This document shows positions 62,103-64,000 of a stretch of DNA of 64,000 nucleotides, one piece after another. This stretch comes from Xiphophorus maculatus (taxonomy: Eukaryota > Chordata > Actinopteri > Cyprinodontiformes > Poeciliidae). How positions within the stretch are numbered: position 1 is the first letter of the stretch; every line of letters begins with the position of its first letter. Below the pieces are notes generated by a model. The model was not told the origin of the DNA. It ran no database searches and saw nothing but the letters and a program-made list of their open reading frames with translations. Position numbers and translations under genes: made by a program. The stretch is from contig NC_036454.1 in NCBI RefSeq assembly GCF_002775205.1, positions 10,374,882-10,438,881 of the forward strand, in the 5' to 3' direction.

Positions 62103-64000
62103 CAACAATGAGTTTTTAAAACTAGCAGTATAATCATATTCATGGAAAACCCCGCCATCAAATTAAAAACTGATTTAAGAATGGATAAAACAAATCTACT
62201 GTCATACTTACAAGATGACACTGAATCACTCCACTGATCATTTATAGATTTTGTTAAATAGTTTTTGTTGGGAAATTTACCATTTTTCTCAGATATACAG
62301 TATATGGCCAGAATTATGGCAGAATTTTATTGATGACTAAAAAACATGAGACCAGGTTGCAACTGTTTAAATGACATTGGATCAGTACCATATGTATATT
62401 TGACTGTGGATTAGAGAAAAATTATTGTCCATTTGTAATGCAAAAAAAAGGTTTTTGTAAATATGTTCTATAAATAATTCACCCTAGAAAAATATTTTAA
62501 ATAAATCATTAAAAACCAGTAAAGTAACATGGGATCCATATCTATGATGAGTGTGTTTGTAACCACTGGTTTCTGAGATATAATAGACATAACTTAATCT
62601 CAAAGACTAGGTGGTAATATCTAAATTTACCACCATCACCATCAGTATTAATGGAGGATCTCCCTTTAGCCAAAGCCTCTTGCACCAAGAAAAATAATTA
62701 TTGGTTGGTTTTAAAGCAGAACTGAGTTCTATGGGCCTAAAGTTGCTGTGTTGAGTGACTGTATATACAGACAAACTAGAAAGACAGAAATCTGCTCCAG
62801 GATATAAGGAAATGTCCAGGAGAGGGATTTATGCATTCTGCTCATGTGTGCATTTATCTTCAATGTTTTGATGGGCATCAATTATTAACAATGTGTCGAA
62901 CTGACGCCATGGAGCCTCGGGTTGTGTGTGCACCCGTTACAGGCTGAGCAGGGAAGGAGATCTGGGGAAATGTTGATTCAGTGCCTGTCTACCCCTTCGA
63001 AACACAGCACAGTCTTATTCATCTCCCAGCTTCCAACGCTGCTTCTCCTTTTCAAAGTTTTTTCATGTGCCTGCCTCTGCCTGTGGGGCCGTTCCTTCTT
63101 TCCATTCAACCAGTGCTGCCCTCCTCCCTCTCTCTTTTCTCCTCAGGGATGAGGGCATCAAACCCTGTCCCACTGGGAAGACAAGTGTCTTGGCACAAAA
63201 GTGCAGCGCTGCAGGCAATGTATATTTCTCCATTTGTGTGGGATTTTATTGATTTCTTTTAGCACGTGAGAATCCACATGTGTATATGACAACACCATGT
63301 TCTGGCTCTATCTCATTATATCGTCACGCACACGCATACACAGATGTTTCTCTGACAGCGCTGGTCTCATGGAGGTGCAGGACAAGGATTCACTCAGTCC
63401 TTCATCAATAACCCATCAGTATTGATGAGGACTAAGCTCACTCTGACCATCAATACCTGATCTTAAATTCTGTAGGGCTGCTTGTGGAGCGTGGGGAGGA
63501 TGTCCAAGGCTGGCTTGCAAAAACAGAAGGCAAAAACATTGCATGGTTCAATAAACAGTATGAGGTAAGGTTAAATAGAACTATAGAGTTGCAAAAAAGA
63601 CACAGATAAACCGTGTTCAATTGATACAACATTCTGTATCAAGAGCAGCTGATACAGGAAGACAAGATACATAAATACACCCCTCACCAGAGAGAAAGAA
63701 AGAAAATTAGCAAAGAAAGACTTCCATTCACTAAATCAGAATATGCATTCTGATGAGGCTCATCTGTCAGATTAATAGCACATTTTAAAAATTGACAACC
63801 TTTAAGCAGGTTTAAAATCTACTTTTCATTAAGGTTGCATTTCTGTGTTAAATTTTATATTGCTCTGATTTTAAATGGTATGTTTTCATTAGCTGTAATC
63901 AGAAAATCATTATAATTAACAGAAATAAGGGCTTTCACACACACTGTACTTCCAGGGAGTACGCAAGTTTAAATTGCATTGGGATTGCATGAGGAGGAAA

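Larger units (their letters stand above)
56641..64000. other. Intergenic region right of hic2
   Basis: No gene I can support. It contains Tc1-like remnants and a SINE, listed separately. Moderately GC-rich patches at 60100-60620 and 62890-63260 have short open frames on both strands without recognisable domains; they may be regulatory or exons of an unknown gene. A further AATAAA near 58108 could be an alternative hic2 end. Confidence 0.4.

Noticed and set aside
61940-62105. Possible functional tRNA gene on the - strand
   Set aside because: A and B boxes are present, but the acceptor stem does not close, a non-tRNA body follows, and target-site duplications show it is a SINE.

Overview
This is vertebrate nuclear DNA, almost certainly from a ray-finned (teleost) fish. 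The evidence is split genes with GT-AG introns, an il12b gene with a noncoding first exon as in other vertebrates, several decayed Tc1-like DNA transposons of the kind common in fish, a tRNA-derived SINE with intact target-site duplications, and long microsatellites in an AT-rich background. Nothing prokaryotic is present.

Layout from left to right. (1) 1-1800: the 3' end of btf3 (NAC beta subunit), three coding exons on the + strand. (2) 7450-11300: a complete il12b gene (IL-12/IL-23 p40 subunit) on the + strand, with a TATA box, one noncoding exon, six coding exons (299 aa) and an AU-rich 3' region. (3) 11583-12845: a decayed Tc1-like element. (4) 15337-33057: a tandem cluster of five related class A (rhodopsin-like) G-protein-coupled receptors, each with a single long ORF of about 290 codons, four on the - strand and the last and most divergent on the + strand. 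Their exact family is uncertain; the end of TM7 loosely recalls the GPR148/OR131-type orphan receptors. (5) 35440-51619, with an untranslated tail to about 56640: hic2, a BTB zinc-finger transcriptional repressor, with a CpG-rich candidate promoter, an intron of about 14 kb and its whole coding sequence in one exon. (6) 56641-64000: intergenic DNA with transposon remnants and a SINE.

The genes do not form a pathway. btf3 is a housekeeping ribosome-associated factor, il12b an immune cytokine subunit, hic2 a developmental repressor, and the receptor cluster a lineage-expanded family of unknown ligand.

The most interesting signal is in the receptor cluster. In four of five genes the apparent stop codon is the TAA or TGA inside a splice-donor-like sequence, always in phase 2, so the open frames may end at an intron rather than at the true C-terminus. 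A candidate terminal exon is visible for the + strand gene. The cluster also holds a recent duplicate pair whose first 87 codons differ only silently while substitutions pile up in the first extracellular loop, and a Tc1-like terminus lies at the edge of that duplication.
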